In this document: piece by piece, positions 32,922-41,937 of the stretch
Numbering within the stretch: the first letter of the stretch is position 1
Layout of the letters: every line of letters begins with the position of its first letter
Source: Bacteroidales bacterium UBA2287
Lineage (GTDB): Bacteria; Bacteroidota; Bacteroidia; Bacteroidales; Tenuifilaceae
DNA length: 42,379 bases
Assembly (NCBI GenBank): GCA_002345675.1
Contig: DDWL01000047.1
Location: forward strand, 1-42,379
Direction of reading: 5' to 3'
The notes under the pieces: generated by a model
The model's database searches: none
Seen by the model: only the letters and a program-made list of their open reading frames with translations
Told to the model about the DNA's origin: nothing
Translations under genes and position numbers: made by a program

Positions 32922-34569
32922 TTTTCGACGCTTTTAAAAACATTCCAGTTTTAACAATCTCGTTTACTCGAAGCGATAGTATGTAACTCCCATTTACTAA
33001 CGATTTGGGCAACTCAAAATTTATGTATTCTCCATTGCAAGTTATAGTAAAGCTATACTCTAATTTCCCAAGTGTCGACAGAATTTGTACTTCGGTAACT
33101 TTTCCCGAAAACTCGTTTGGAACCCATACTTTAAGGGTGCTATCGGTTGGGTTTGGGAAAATATTAAGCGAACTATACGAGTTAAAAAATGGTCTAATAA
33201 CCGAATCGGCATAAATACTAAACTTTGGTATTCCGTATCCTAACATGTTATTTGGATTCGAATAAATTGTTCCGCTCTCTATAATTAGCTGTCGTAACTC
33301 GGCAGCAGTTGCATTCGGAAAAACTTGCCAAAGGCAAGCAGCCATTCCGCTTATAAGCGGAGCCGAAAACGATGTGCCGTTCGACGTACCTATTTCACCC
33401 GTTAATCGTTGTACAACTGTCGATTTACCCATTGCCATTACATCGGGCTTAATTCTTCCATCGGCCGATGGCCCAATTGAGCTAAAGGCTGCATAGTTAC
33501 CTTCGCTGTCAACAGCGCCTGTAGCAAGGCTTCCAAGTGCGTCGGCTGGGGTTATAATGTACTTCCATTCGTTATCGCCCTCGTTACCAGCGCTGTTAAC
33601 TACAAGCATCCCAGTTTCAAAGGCAATGTTAGCAGCTTTGGCGCTAATGGTGGTTGTTCCATTTAATTGGCTATAAGTGTAATTCTGTTCTGGAACATCA
33701 AATAAGTAATAACCTAACGACGAATTAATTATGTCGGCTCCAAGGCTGTCGGCAAGTTCGGCTCCAGCAGCCCAGTTATACTCTTCAATAAGCTGCTCGC
33801 TATTGGCATCCTCAGTTCTAATTAGCATGTAGTTTGCTTCGGGTGCCGACCCAACGAGAAAACCAGGGATATTCCCCCCAAGCACCGACAGCACCATCAT
33901 GCCATGCGAATGTGTGGTGTAAAAATCTGAGGTGCTATTCACAAAGTCCTTTGTAAATACAATTCTATTACTCTGCCATAAGCTATCGAAGGCAGGCAAA
34001 GTATTTGCCATAGTAAAACCCGCATCGAGAATGGCAATGTTTATTCCTTTTCCCCTAAAACCATTATTATGAAGAATGTTTCCATCCATAATTTTAATTT
34101 GCGACAAAGAATTGCCATAGTTGTAAAAGTTTACCCCTTCGAATTCTTTGCGATAAGTAGGTTGCGCATCCTCTTCGCCCATACTCGATTTGGTTGCCGA
34201 TGCATCGAAAATTTTCCTTATGCTTTCCACAAAAGGTAAGCTGTAAATTGCATTAAGTATCGATGCATTTTCAACCTCAATAACCACTCCGTTAAACCAC
34301 TTAAGGCTGTAAAGCACTTTAGCCTCAGTAGCTGAAATTTGGGATAAATAGCTGCTGTTAACTGGAAGGTCGCGTTCGGTTACTGCAATATTCTGTTTAA
34401 CCCGGCGCAATACCGATTGGCTTGATAAAAAAGTTTCGGGATTCGAAATTGAGTACGGAGAGCCAGTTTTATTGTTAAAACCAACAAAATATTTGTCCTG
34501 CGCAGTTAGTGTTTTACTAAAAAGAAGAAAAACAACTGCTATAAAGAAAGATGTTTTGTTTGGCCTCAT
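32911..34569 (-). CDS. Secreted S8 (subtilisin-like) protease with T9SS C-terminal sorting domain
   Basis: 552 residues. A signal peptide (1-23, hydrophobic core FIAVVFLLFSKT) is followed by a propeptide of about 120 residues. The S8 triad is complete: Asp182 in NIAILDAGF, His222 in HSHGMMVLS, and Ser400 in NGTSFSAPLISGMAA; the oxyanion asparagine lies in VVNSAGNEGDN. From about residue 470 a type A T9SS domain is present (NIFPNPTDSTLKVWVP, VQILSTLGKLEYS, LVNGSYILSLRV), so it should cross the outer membrane by the type IX system, often with lipid anchoring. It overlaps xseA by 11 nt and follows the S4 gene by 14 nt, an unexpected operon for an exported protease. Confidence 0.93.
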   Translation of the reverse strand: MRPNKTSFFIAVVFLLFSKTLTAQDKYFVGFNNKTGSPYSISNPETFLSSQSVLRRVKQNIAVTERDLPVNSSYLSQISATEAKVLYSLKWFNGVVIEVENASILNAIYSLPFVESIRKIFDASATKSSMGEEDAQPTYRKEFEGVNFYNYGNSLSQIKIMDGNILHNNGFRGKGINIAILDAGFTMANTLPAFDSLWQSNRIVFTKDFVNSTSDFYTTHSHGMMVLSVLGGNIPGFLVGSAPEANYMLIRTEDANSEQLIEEYNWAAGAELADSLGADIINSSLGYYLFDVPEQNYTYSQLNGTTTISAKAANIAFETGMLVVNSAGNEGDNEWKYIITPADALGSLATGAVDSEGNYAAFSSIGPSADGRIKPDVMAMGKSTVVQRLTGEIGTSNGTSFSAPLISGMAACLWQVFPNATAAELRQLIIESGTIYSNPNNMLGYGIPKFSIYADSVIRPFFNSYSSLNIFPNPTDSTLKVWVPNEFSGKVTEVQILSTLGKLEYSFTITCNGEYINFELPKSLVNGSYILSLRVNEIVKTGMFLKASKNGG

Positions 34570-34583
34570 TCTATTTGGTTTAG

Positions 34584-34808
34584 CTATTCTTTACTGACAC
34601 TCACTTGAACTAAAATTTCTTTCCCTAAGCACGATACAATGTCGCCATGACGAATTTTTGCTCGTTTACGGGTTTCAATTTGGCCGTTTACCTTAACAAT
34701 ATTTTGAACTACAAATGTTTGGGCTTCGCCACCGCTTTGGGCAATTCGAGTTACTTTAAGCAACTGAATTAAAGGTATAAACTCATCGGTAATGGTAAAT
34801 GTTTTCAC
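34584..34808 (-). CDS. Small S4-domain RNA-binding protein (YbcJ-like)
   Basis: 74 residues, the length of the family. FIPLIQLLKVTRIAQSGGEA carries the helix pair of the S4 fold, and VVQNIVKVNGQIETRKRAKIR the basic loop and strand that contact RNA; the GDIV strand follows. The family is associated with ribosome or RNA handling, but no precise target is established. Translation appears to start at GTG 34808 since no nearby ATG precedes the domain. It is the first gene of a six-gene minus-strand operon (S4, subtilase, xseA, two TPR kinases, xseB), immediately downstream of the POT gene's terminator. Confidence 0.88.
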   Translation of the reverse strand: MKTFTITDEFIPLIQLLKVTRIAQSGGEAQTFVVQNIVKVNGQIETRKRAKIRHGDIVSCLGKEILVQVSVSKE

Positions 34809-34850
34809 AAGTTCTATTTTTTTGCAATTTACTTAAAATATAATCGAAAC

Positions 34851-34876
34851 AAAAAAGGACTCCGAAGAGTCCTTTT
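34851..34876 (-). terminator. Rho-independent terminator of the POT transporter gene
   Basis: On the minus strand a 10-bp perfect stem (plus-strand arms aaaaggactc at 34853-34862 and gagtcctttt at 34867-34876) with a cgaa tetraloop and a following U run. It lies 22 nt after the POT stop codon and isolates that gene from the S4-led operon. Confidence 0.9.
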
Positions 34877-34897
34877 AAGATAGTTGTATTAGAAAAA

Positions 34898-36436
34898 TTA
34901 TTTTGCAACTCTTTCGAGCCATTTAACCATAAAGAGCATTGTAGCCATCGACAATAAACATGCTGCAACAAACACTGTCCAAGTTGCCCAAATAGGAATA
35001 CTTTCGTAAAAAATAGTTCCGAAAATTAGTAGTTGATTTCCTAAGGCTGTTGCACCTAACCATGCACCTTGCATAATGCCTTGGTATTGAGGAGGAGCAA
35101 CTTTCGAAACAAACGACAACCCAAGTGGGCTAATAAACAGTTCGGCAACAGTTAAAATAAAATAGGTACCAATTAGTAACATTGGAGAAACTCTTGCAAC
35201 ATCGGCAAGACCACCAACAGCTTTTACTTCATCAGCGCTTGGTAAACCAATCGACCCAATTGCCATAACAACAAATGCAATTGCAGCAATAAACATACCT
35301 ATAGCAATTTTCTTTGGGGTTGAAGGTTCTTGACCACGAGCTTTTAACCAACCAAATAAACCAATTACTACTGGGGTTAATAACACAACAAAGAATGGGT
35401 TAAAGAACTGGAAAATTTCAGCTCCTTTAATACTTGTAAAACCAAGATTTATGTTGATTTGACTCAAGTCTGTATAGTCGTTTGCAAAGAAGGTAAGGGT
35501 AACTCCGTTTTGGTGAAACGAGAACCAGAAGAAAATTACAACTCCAAAAACAGCGAAAAGTGCGTATAGTCTTTGCTTTATTTCTGCTACGCTCATCTCA
35601 ATTTCTTGAGTATTAGTTGCAGAACTCGATTTTACTTTGTTTGCAGGATTTGGAAGAGTCTTTTTATTCGACAAATAAATGGTAATCGAAATAAGCATTG
35701 CAATAATAGCTGCTCCAAATGCGTAATGAAATCCTGTGTTGAATATGTCGAGGTATTGATTAGCAAAGGTAGTTATGTCGGCTGGTGCACCAGCAAGACT
35801 TACTTCACTCGAAAGTTGAGTTAAACGTTGAGCTGCTTCTGGTTGAATAGTTCCTGCTAAATGTTGATGACAAAGTGCAGGTAAATCTGAATTGTACGAA
35901 AAGCCGTTGCGTTCTACCCACCAGTTACGAATACCTACGGCAATTAGTGGAGCAAATAGAGCACCAACATTAATAAACATATAAAAAATTTGAAAACCTG
36001 TATCTCTTTTCGAAGAGTACTTGGGGTCATCATACATTTGGCCTACAACAGCTTGTAGGTTACCCTTAAATAATCCATTACCAAAGGCAATTACAAATAG
36101 ACCAAAACATGTCATTGTAAGGTAAAGAGCAAAATTTGGAACAGGGGTTGGCGTTGGAATAGCAATTAACAAATAACCTATTGCCATTAGTATTAAACCA
36201 ACTAAAATTGTTCCCTTGTATTTTTTTGTTCTATCTGCAATTAATCCACCAACTAATGCAAGTAGATAAATTAGAGCATAAAAAATGGAGTAAATTATTG
36301 TCGACTCCGTCTTCTCCAATCCAAACTTTGACATTAGAAACAAAGATAGAATTGCCATCATGATATAGAACCCGAAGCGTTCTCCCATATTTGAAAGAGC
36401 GGCTCCAACAAGTCCCTTAGGATGATTTTTAAACAT
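34898..36436 (-). CDS. Proton-dependent oligopeptide transporter (POT/PTR2 family)
   Basis: 512 residues with about 14 membrane helices. The N-terminal region reads ALSNMGERFGFYIMMAIL; the POT E-x-x-E-R-F motif is reduced to N-x-x-E-R-F, so the first proton-coupling glutamate is replaced. The second family motif is clear: DTGFQIFYMFINVGALFAPLIAV. A soluble insert of about 70 residues lies before helix 7, and the C-terminal half includes ISPLGLSFVSKVAPPQYQGIMQGAW. It imports di- and tripeptides, probably driven by protons. It diverges from nnr. The substitution in ExxER should be checked against other Bacteroidota POTs, where I recall the same sequence, so it may be lineage-typical. Confidence 0.92.
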   Translation of the reverse strand: MFKNHPKGLVGAALSNMGERFGFYIMMAILSLFLMSKFGLEKTESTIIYSIFYALIYLLALVGGLIADRTKKYKGTILVGLILMAIGYLLIAIPTPTPVPNFALYLTMTCFGLFVIAFGNGLFKGNLQAVVGQMYDDPKYSSKRDTGFQIFYMFINVGALFAPLIAVGIRNWWVERNGFSYNSDLPALCHQHLAGTIQPEAAQRLTQLSSEVSLAGAPADITTFANQYLDIFNTGFHYAFGAAIIAMLISITIYLSNKKTLPNPANKVKSSSATNTQEIEMSVAEIKQRLYALFAVFGVVIFFWFSFHQNGVTLTFFANDYTDLSQININLGFTSIKGAEIFQFFNPFFVVLLTPVVIGLFGWLKARGQEPSTPKKIAIGMFIAAIAFVVMAIGSIGLPSADEVKAVGGLADVARVSPMLLIGTYFILTVAELFISPLGLSFVSKVAPPQYQGIMQGAWLGATALGNQLLIFGTIFYESIPIWATWTVFVAACLLSMATMLFMVKWLERVAK

Positions 36437-36486
36437 AATTTATTGATTTAGAGTTAGTAATTGTTTTTCAATTTTTTGTTCGCTCG

Positions 36487-36494
36487 CAAATATA
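36487..36494 (-). promoter_or_regulatory. Candidate -7 element for the POT gene
   Basis: Reading the minus strand, TATATTTG matches TAnnTTTG exactly and lies 51 nt before the ATG. No TTG at the proper -33 spacing is visible, so the promoter is tentative. Confidence 0.35.
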
Positions 36495-36581
36495 TAAAAT
36501 CTTTTAGTGTTTGATAGCTGTAGATATACGATTTAGCTTCATATTTTGCAACATGAACGCTTATATGTCTTATAATCACTA

Positions 36582-36589
36582 TATATTTG
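36582..36589 (+). promoter_or_regulatory. Candidate -7 element for nnr
   Basis: TATATTTG, an exact TAnnTTTG match, ends 26 nt before the ATG at 36616. No convincing -33 TTG is present upstream. Confidence 0.35.
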
Positions 36590-36615
36590 TAATACATTAT
36601 ATGTAGAATTAGTAT

Positions 36616-38124
36616 ATGAAAGTGTTTTCGGCACAGCAGGTACGTGAAATTGATAGGTATACTATTGAGCATGAGCCAATACTATCAATTGATTTAATGG
36701 AGCGAGCTGCAAATGCTATTTTTTGCTGGATTGTTAATAGCTATTCGTCGGCTAACTGGTTTTACATTTTTGCAGGGCCTGGAAATAATGGTGGCGATGG
36801 TGTTGCCCTTGCCCGAATGCTTGTTGAAGTTGGCTACAACGTTAAGGTTTTCGTTTTTAAAACTGATATAGCCTTTTCATCCGATTTGGCAGTAAATATT
36901 CAGCGACTCCAAAAGCAAGCAATTGCTTCTATTGTAAATATTTCAAGTATTGACACAATTCCAATAATACCAAGCAATGTAATTATTGTCGATGCACTTT
37001 TTGGGTCTGGCTTGTCACGTCTTCTCGAGGGTGTCTCAAAAAGTATAGTTGACCAAATCAATAATTCTAATGCTCAAGTTGTTTCAATCGACATTCCCTC
37101 TGGTCTGTTTGCTAACGAAAACCCAGTTCCCAATAGCAGCTCGGTTGTAAAAGCCAATTTCACCCTTTCGCTACAGTTCCCAAAGTTATCTTTCTTTTTT
37201 ACCGAAAACAGTTGTTTTGTTGGTCAATGGATCGTATTGCCCATTGGCCTTCATGCTAAGGCTATTAAAGAAACCCCAACACCTTATCAATTTTTAAATG
37301 AAGAATTTGTATCGAATTTAGTTCGAAAAAGGCTAACCTTCGATCATAAAGGGAGTTACGGCCACTGCTTAGTAGTTGCAGGCTCATACGGAATGTTTGG
37401 TGCTGCTACATTATCTTCAAAAGCTTGCCTAAAAGCAGGAGCGGGGTTGGTTACAGCTCATATTCCACGTATTGGTTACTCAATAATGCAGCATTCTGTT
37501 CCCGAAGTAATGGTTAGCGTCGACGAAAACGATTGGTTTTTAAGTTCAGTATCGAATGTTTCAAAGTATTCTGCTATTGCAATAGGTCCTGGGTTAGGTA
37601 CCGAAGAGAGAACCGAAGCTGCGCTCATTGCCTTTTTAAAGAACAATACCAAACCGTTGGTTATCGATGCCGATGCATTGAATATTATTGCCAGCAATAA
37701 GGAGTACATTAATTATGTTTCCAAGGGAGCAATAATAACTCCACACCCTGGTGAGTTCGATCGTCTTTTTGGTAACTCTAAAAGTGGCTACGAAAGGCTT
37801 AGTATGGCCATTGAAATGGCTCAAAAGTTTGAAATTGTGATTGTTCTAAAGGGCGCATTTACTCAAATTGTTACCCCTGCTGGCAACGTTTACTTTAATT
37901 GCACCGGAAACCCTGGCATGGCAACTGGTGGTAGCGGCGATGTGCTAACGGGAATAATTGTTTCCCTTTTGGGTCAGGGGTATTCTAATGTTAATGCCGC
38001 AATTATTGGTGTATATTTGCATGGACTTGCTGGCAATATTGCAAAAAAGGAAATGGGAGAGGAGGCAATAATTGCATCTGACATAATTAAAAGCCTAGGT
38101 GCAGCGTTTAGTAGTATACATTAA
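36616..38124 (+). CDS. nnr: Bifunctional NAD(P)H-hydrate epimerase / ADP-dependent dehydratase
   Basis: 502 residues, two fused domains. Residues 1-210 are the YjeF_N epimerase: FSAQQVREIDRYTIEHEP, the loop AGPGNNGGDGVALARML (about 55-71) and VSIDIPSGLFANE. Residues from about 235 are the ribokinase-like dehydratase: HKGSYGHCLVVAGSYGMFGA, AIAIGPGLGTE, VIDADALNI, TPHPGEF and the anion-hole segment GNPGMATGGSGDVLTGII. The enzyme repairs hydrated NADH and NADPH: the epimerase interconverts R and S forms and the dehydratase restores the S form using ADP. It is a housekeeping enzyme, divergent from the POT gene and 40 nt before a DUF4831 lipoprotein gene. Confidence 0.95.
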   Translation: MKVFSAQQVREIDRYTIEHEPILSIDLMERAANAIFCWIVNSYSSANWFYIFAGPGNNGGDGVALARMLVEVGYNVKVFVFKTDIAFSSDLAVNIQRLQKQAIASIVNISSIDTIPIIPSNVIIVDALFGSGLSRLLEGVSKSIVDQINNSNAQVVSIDIPSGLFANENPVPNSSSVVKANFTLSLQFPKLSFFFTENSCFVGQWIVLPIGLHAKAIKETPTPYQFLNEEFVSNLVRKRLTFDHKGSYGHCLVVAGSYGMFGAATLSSKACLKAGAGLVTAHIPRIGYSIMQHSVPEVMVSVDENDWFLSSVSNVSKYSAIAIGPGLGTEERTEAALIAFLKNNTKPLVIDADALNIIASNKEYINYVSKGAIITPHPGEFDRLFGNSKSGYERLSMAIEMAQKFEIVIVLKGAFTQIVTPAGNVYFNCTGNPGMATGGSGDVLTGIIVSLLGQGYSNVNAAIIGVYLHGLAGNIAKKEMGEEAIIASDIIKSLGAAFSSIH

Positions 38125-38164
38125 TCACGAATTATTTTTGTTTCATTTTACATATTGAAATATT

Positions 38165-39262
38165 ATGAAGAAATTAGCTTTTATTATGTCCATTTTGGTT
38201 GTGTTTATTGGCTGTTCTAATAAAACAACAACCGTAAAACCTGCCTCCGAAACTGTAAGTTTAAGCCCTAGGGGCTTTATTTATACTCTTCCCAAAACGG
38301 GTTTCAAAGTAAATGTCGAATCGGTTAGCTCAACAATTCTGCCAGGCCCATATGCTGCGTTTGCTCAAAAGTATCTTGGTATTGCAGTGGTTTCAACCGA
38401 ACTTAAGGCCGAATGGGCAATTGCTTCTTTATCGGTTAATCCATTTACCGAACCCGATATGCAAATGATTTTTGCAGTTGAACCAGCAAATAGTTCAGCA
38501 AGTAGTATTATAAAGCTTACCGAATCGGGGTTGGTAATTCCTATTCGTTCTGCATTCTTTAACGAAAGTCAGTTTTCGGGAATTTCGGTAACCAATTTTA
38601 CCGAAAAGCAATTTAGTACCGACCTTTCTCACACTCCGTTTATTGCTGCTGAACGAACAACTCACTATTCACGGGTTTTTCAGGATAGCGCTTACGTAAA
38701 AGTTCCCGTTCATAAAACCTTGGTCATCGAAAAATCGTTGGAAGACAAAGCCCGCGAGGCAGCCGATTTCATCTTCTCACTTCGTAAACGCCGCTTCGAA
38801 TTACTATCGGGCGATGCCGACTTTGTTGCCGAGGGTAAAGCTGTCGAGGCAGTTCTTGCTGAAATTAGCCGACTTGAGCACGAGTACTTATCCCTTTTCG
38901 TTGGAAAAGTACAGCAACATAAAATAAACCATTCATTTAGTTATACTCCTGCTAACGAGGATGGTGGAACTGTTATCCTCTTCCGATTTTCAGCATCTAA
39001 GGGTGTGTTGCCTCTGTCCGATTTAAGCGGTAGTCCTGTAGTTATTTCTACTTCTGTTTTGGAGAAATGGCAGCAAACCGATCTGTTTAACTCAATCGCA
39101 ACCGAAAAGGGTAAACCTCGCACCGACGCTTTTTACTACAGAATTCCTGTGCCAGTAAGCATTAAAATAAACTTTGGGCAAACCGAATTGCTACAAAAAA
39201 GAGAAACGGCATTCCAGTTTGGTCCACTGGTTCGAATGCCGTTTAATTACCTAATACAGTAA
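38165..39262 (+). CDS. DUF4831 family lipoprotein
   Basis: 365 residues. MKKLAFIMSILVVFIGCSN is a lipoprotein signal with Cys17 lipidated. The mature part shows what I recall as DUF4831 features: LSPRGFIYTLPKTGFKVNVE, LPGPYAAFAQKYLGI, and a middle region AREAADFIFSLRKRRFELLSGD. The function of this Bacteroidota family is unknown. It probably sits in the inner or outer membrane facing the periplasm. It follows nnr by 40 nt, and a TATTTTTG (TAnnTTTG) at 38133-38140 may be its own promoter; its end faces the thioredoxin-fold gene with a 7-nt gap. Confidence 0.82.
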   Translation: MKKLAFIMSILVVFIGCSNKTTTVKPASETVSLSPRGFIYTLPKTGFKVNVESVSSTILPGPYAAFAQKYLGIAVVSTELKAEWAIASLSVNPFTEPDMQMIFAVEPANSSASSIIKLTESGLVIPIRSAFFNESQFSGISVTNFTEKQFSTDLSHTPFIAAERTTHYSRVFQDSAYVKVPVHKTLVIEKSLEDKAREAADFIFSLRKRRFELLSGDADFVAEGKAVEAVLAEISRLEHEYLSLFVGKVQQHKINHSFSYTPANEDGGTVILFRFSASKGVLPLSDLSGSPVVISTSVLEKWQQTDLFNSIATEKGKPRTDAFYYRIPVPVSIKINFGQTELLQKRETAFQFGPLVRMPFNYLIQ

Positions 39263-39269
39263 GAGGTTA

Positions 39270-39833
39270 TTATTGCTTTACAACTTTCCCTTTAAAGCCA
39301 ACGCTAAATTCTTCCCATTTCTTTGTTTTAAAGTGATTTTCACCAAAGAAAACTAAAATGGGTTCAATTTGATCTGGGGTTAAGTACCCTGGTACTGCCG
39401 TTAGCAGTTGGTTGCTTTCATCTAAGTATGCTATCGATGGGTACGACATTTTGCCTTGCAGTAAAGCTATTGCCAAATCGTGAGTTGCCCTTCTTCCTTC
39501 GCCTTTATTCTCAAACTTTGTTCCTTTAAAAGTTATTGGTTCTTTCGATTCGGCATTAAACTTAACAGGATAGTAATTCTTATTAATATAGTCAGCAATT
39601 ACTGTGTTGCTAAAAGTCTTTTCGTCCATAACCTTACACCAGCTGCACCAATCGGTATAAACATCAACAATAATTTTTCGAGGCGTTTTTTCGTTTAGTT
39701 TAATAGCTTCTTCAAACGTGTACCATTTAATTAAACTATTTTTCTCAGTTTTGCTCGGTTGAGCACTAGTGCCTAAAACTAAAAGGCTAAAGTAAATTAG
39801 TAGCAGTGTTCTCATTAGTATTTTATTTAACAT
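39270..39833 (-). CDS. Secreted thioredoxin-fold protein (CxxC)
   Basis: 187 residues from the ATG at 39833; the frame reaches a TTG at 39848, and an internal ATG at 39815 would give MRTLLLIYFSLLVLGTSAQ. All carry the same signal peptide. The redox motif is VYTDWCSWCKVMDEKTF, with WCSWC as the CxxC. TFSNTVIADYINKNYYPVKFNAE matches DUF255/thioredoxin-like proteins, and the cis-proline region reads MSYPSIAYLD. It is likely a periplasmic thiol-disulphide reductase or reductant carrier. On the minus strand TATGTTTG (39846-39853) fits TAnnTTTG and would leave a leader of about 7-25 nt, favouring the shorter starts. Confidence 0.85.
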   Translation of the reverse strand: MLNKILMRTLLLIYFSLLVLGTSAQPSKTEKNSLIKWYTFEEAIKLNEKTPRKIIVDVYTDWCSWCKVMDEKTFSNTVIADYINKNYYPVKFNAESKEPITFKGTKFENKGEGRRATHDLAIALLQGKMSYPSIAYLDESNQLLTAVPGYLTPDQIEPILVFFGENHFKTKKWEEFSVGFKGKVVKQ

Positions 39834-40004
39834 TTTTAACGAATGCAAACATACAAATATTTACATATGATACATATTAAACCAATAAATATTTAAATTG
39901 TTTAACAAACACTAACAAAAAACAGACCATACAATTATTGCTTTTAATATGCAGATAATAAGAATTATACGATATGTGTAGTAATTTTTATTCAATTTAC
40001 GCCT

Positions 40005-40034
40005 TTGGCTTCTTGCTAAATAAACCTATCTTTA
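40005..40034 (+). promoter_or_regulatory. Promoter for pepD
   Basis: TTG at 40005-40007 and TATCTTTA at 40027-40034 (one mismatch to TAnnTTTG) are separated by exactly 19 nt, the spacing typical of Bacteroidota. It lies 46 nt before the pepD start codon. Confidence 0.6.
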
Positions 40035-40080
40035 AGGTCTTAATACTAATATAACTACTAACCTAAATTCAAATAATATT

Positions 40081-41541
40081 ATGAACAAAGAAATTTTTAA
40101 ACTCCAGCCAAACGCCGTTTGGAAGCATTTCTACAATCTTACTCAAATTCCTCGTCCATCAAAATTCGAAAAGGCAGTGGTTGACTACGTTGTGAAATTT
40201 GCAAAAGACAATAATCTCGAAGTTATCACCGATAAGGTTGGTAATGTAATTATTCGCAAGCAGGCAACTCCTGGCATGGAGAATAAAAAAGGCATTATTC
40301 TTCAAGGCCATCTCGATATGGTTCCACAAAAGAATAGCGATAAAAAGCACGATTTCGAAAAAGACCCAATCGAAGCCTTTATCGATGGTGAATGGGTAAC
40401 TGCAAATGGTACAACCCTTGGTGCCGACAATGGTATTGGCGTTGCTGCTGCCTTAGCAGTACTTGAAGATAAATCACTAAAGCATGGACTTATCGAGGCG
40501 TTGCTTACTATCGACGAAGAAACAGGTATGACTGGCGCATTTGGACTTGAGCCAGGCATTCTAAAAGGTGATATTTTAATGAACCTCGATTCCGAAGACG
40601 AAGGCGAACTTTATGTTGGCTGTGCTGGTGGTCTCGATGCAAATATTGAGCTTTCTTTCGAAAGTGTTCCTGTACCTGCCTCAATGTACTTTGCAAAAAT
40701 TTCAGTTACTGGCTTAAAGGGTGGGCACTCAGGAATGGATATCAGCTCTGGCCGGGCAAATGCAATTAAACTTCTTTTCCGCTTTCTTTACAATCTCGAA
40801 AAGGAAATGTCGTTAATGCTTGTTTCGTTCGACGGCGGAAGCCTTCGTAATGCTATTCCACGCGAAGCCTTTGCAACAATCGCAATCCCTGCCGATAAAC
40901 GAACTAATCTCGAAAATCTTATAAAAACATTCCTTACTATATATAAAGGTGAGTTTTCTCTTGTCGAACCCGACCTAAGCATAACTAGTCAGCAAGCCGA
41001 TGCCGCTCCAAATGCTATCGATCCTAAATCCCAAGCAGTTATTATTCGTAGTATATATGGTAGCCCTAATGGTGTGATTCGCATGAGCGATTCAATGGCA
41101 GGACTTGTTGAAACATCTACTAATTTAGCTCGTGTGTATACCAACAACGGAAAATTTCTCGCTCAGTGCTTGCTTCGTAGCTCTGTCGATTCGTCAAAGG
41201 ATGCGCTAGCTCAAAAAATAGCATCCGTTTTCGAATTAGCAGGCGCAAAGGTTGGTTTTAGTGGTGGCTATCCCGGTTGGAAACCAAACATGGAGTCCCC
41301 AATTCTTAAAACCATGCGCGAAGTGTACAACAATAAATTTGGAAAGATTCCTGAAATTAAGGCCATTCACGCAGGTCTCGAATGTGGATTGCTAGGTGGG
41401 GTTTACCCAAATCTTGATATGATTTCCTTTGGTCCAACCATTCGTTACCCTCATTCTCCCGACGAAAAGGTGAATATAGCATCGGTTCAAAAGTTCTGGG
41501 ACTACCTAGTTGAGGTTTTAAAAAATGTACCATCTAAATAG
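40081..41541 (+). CDS. pepD: Aminoacyl-histidine dipeptidase (M20 family)
   Basis: 486 residues, the usual length. Metal ligands of the M20 di-zinc site are visible: His77 and Asp79 in GHLDMVPQKN, Asp116 in GADNGIGVA, and the catalytic Glu pair at 146-147 in IDEETGMTGAFGLEP. Also characteristic are NLDSEDEGELYVGCAGG and IHAGLECGLLGG near the C-terminus. The enzyme cleaves dipeptides in the cytoplasm. It complements the POT peptide transporter about 4 kb upstream. A strong terminator follows 23 nt after the stop. Confidence 0.95.
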   Translation: MNKEIFKLQPNAVWKHFYNLTQIPRPSKFEKAVVDYVVKFAKDNNLEVITDKVGNVIIRKQATPGMENKKGIILQGHLDMVPQKNSDKKHDFEKDPIEAFIDGEWVTANGTTLGADNGIGVAAALAVLEDKSLKHGLIEALLTIDEETGMTGAFGLEPGILKGDILMNLDSEDEGELYVGCAGGLDANIELSFESVPVPASMYFAKISVTGLKGGHSGMDISSGRANAIKLLFRFLYNLEKEMSLMLVSFDGGSLRNAIPREAFATIAIPADKRTNLENLIKTFLTIYKGEFSLVEPDLSITSQQADAAPNAIDPKSQAVIIRSIYGSPNGVIRMSDSMAGLVETSTNLARVYTNNGKFLAQCLLRSSVDSSKDALAQKIASVFELAGAKVGFSGGYPGWKPNMESPILKTMREVYNNKFGKIPEIKAIHAGLECGLLGGVYPNLDMISFGPTIRYPHSPDEKVNIASVQKFWDYLVEVLKNVPSK

Positions 41542-41564
41542 ATAAGTAAATCGAATTAGTTTTT

Positions 41565-41606
41565 TTAAACCTGCAAATTTGAATCGAATTTGCAGGTTTA
41601 ACCTTT
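41565..41606 (+). terminator. Rho-independent terminator of pepD
   Basis: A 15-bp perfect stem, ttaaacctgcaaatt (41565-41579) with aatttgcaggtttaa (41587-41601), and a 7-nt loop. The T run afterwards is short (ccttttaa), but the stem is strong and its position 23 nt after the pepD stop is right. Confidence 0.8.
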
Positions 41607-41727
41607 TAATATAGTTCCTCAATACCCATATACTATGCGAAATTCATTTTTTTAAAAGTGAACAAAACTGTTATCCAGCGAGTTGCAAAAAAAGCGTAAA
41701 AAAGATTAAAAAAAGGGTAAAAAAGAT

Positions 41728-41759
41728 TTGGAGAAGTGGGAATAGTTCGCTTATCTTTG
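41728..41759 (+). promoter_or_regulatory. rRNA promoter P1
   Basis: TTG (41728-41730), 21-nt spacer, TATCTTTG (41752-41759), an exact TAnnTTTG. It is followed by a GC-rich transcript hairpin and lies about 320 nt before 16S. Confidence 0.75.
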
Positions 41760-41833
41760 CACCCGCTTTGAGAGAGTAAACGCAGCGGGATTGAGGGGTT
41801 GGAAAAAAAGTTTCGAAAAAAGTTTCGAAAAGT

Positions 41834-41863
41834 TTGGAGGGAACAAAAAAGCGATTACCTTTG
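41834..41863 (+). promoter_or_regulatory. rRNA promoter P2
   Basis: TTG (41834-41836), an exact 19-nt spacer, then TACCTTTG (41856-41863). A-rich sequence with repeated aagtttcgaaaa lies immediately upstream, as an UP-like element would. About 215 nt before the mature 16S. Confidence 0.82.
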
Positions 41864-41937
41864 CAGCCCCGAATCGAAGGAAACGGGTTTAGAAAGAGAA
41901 TGCAAGAGGAAGGGCTTCGGCCCGGATTCGCATAGGA

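Noticed and set aside
36454..36672. 72-residue minus-strand protein between POT and nnr genes
   Set aside because: Overlaps the nnr start and both promoter regions and has no recognisable features.
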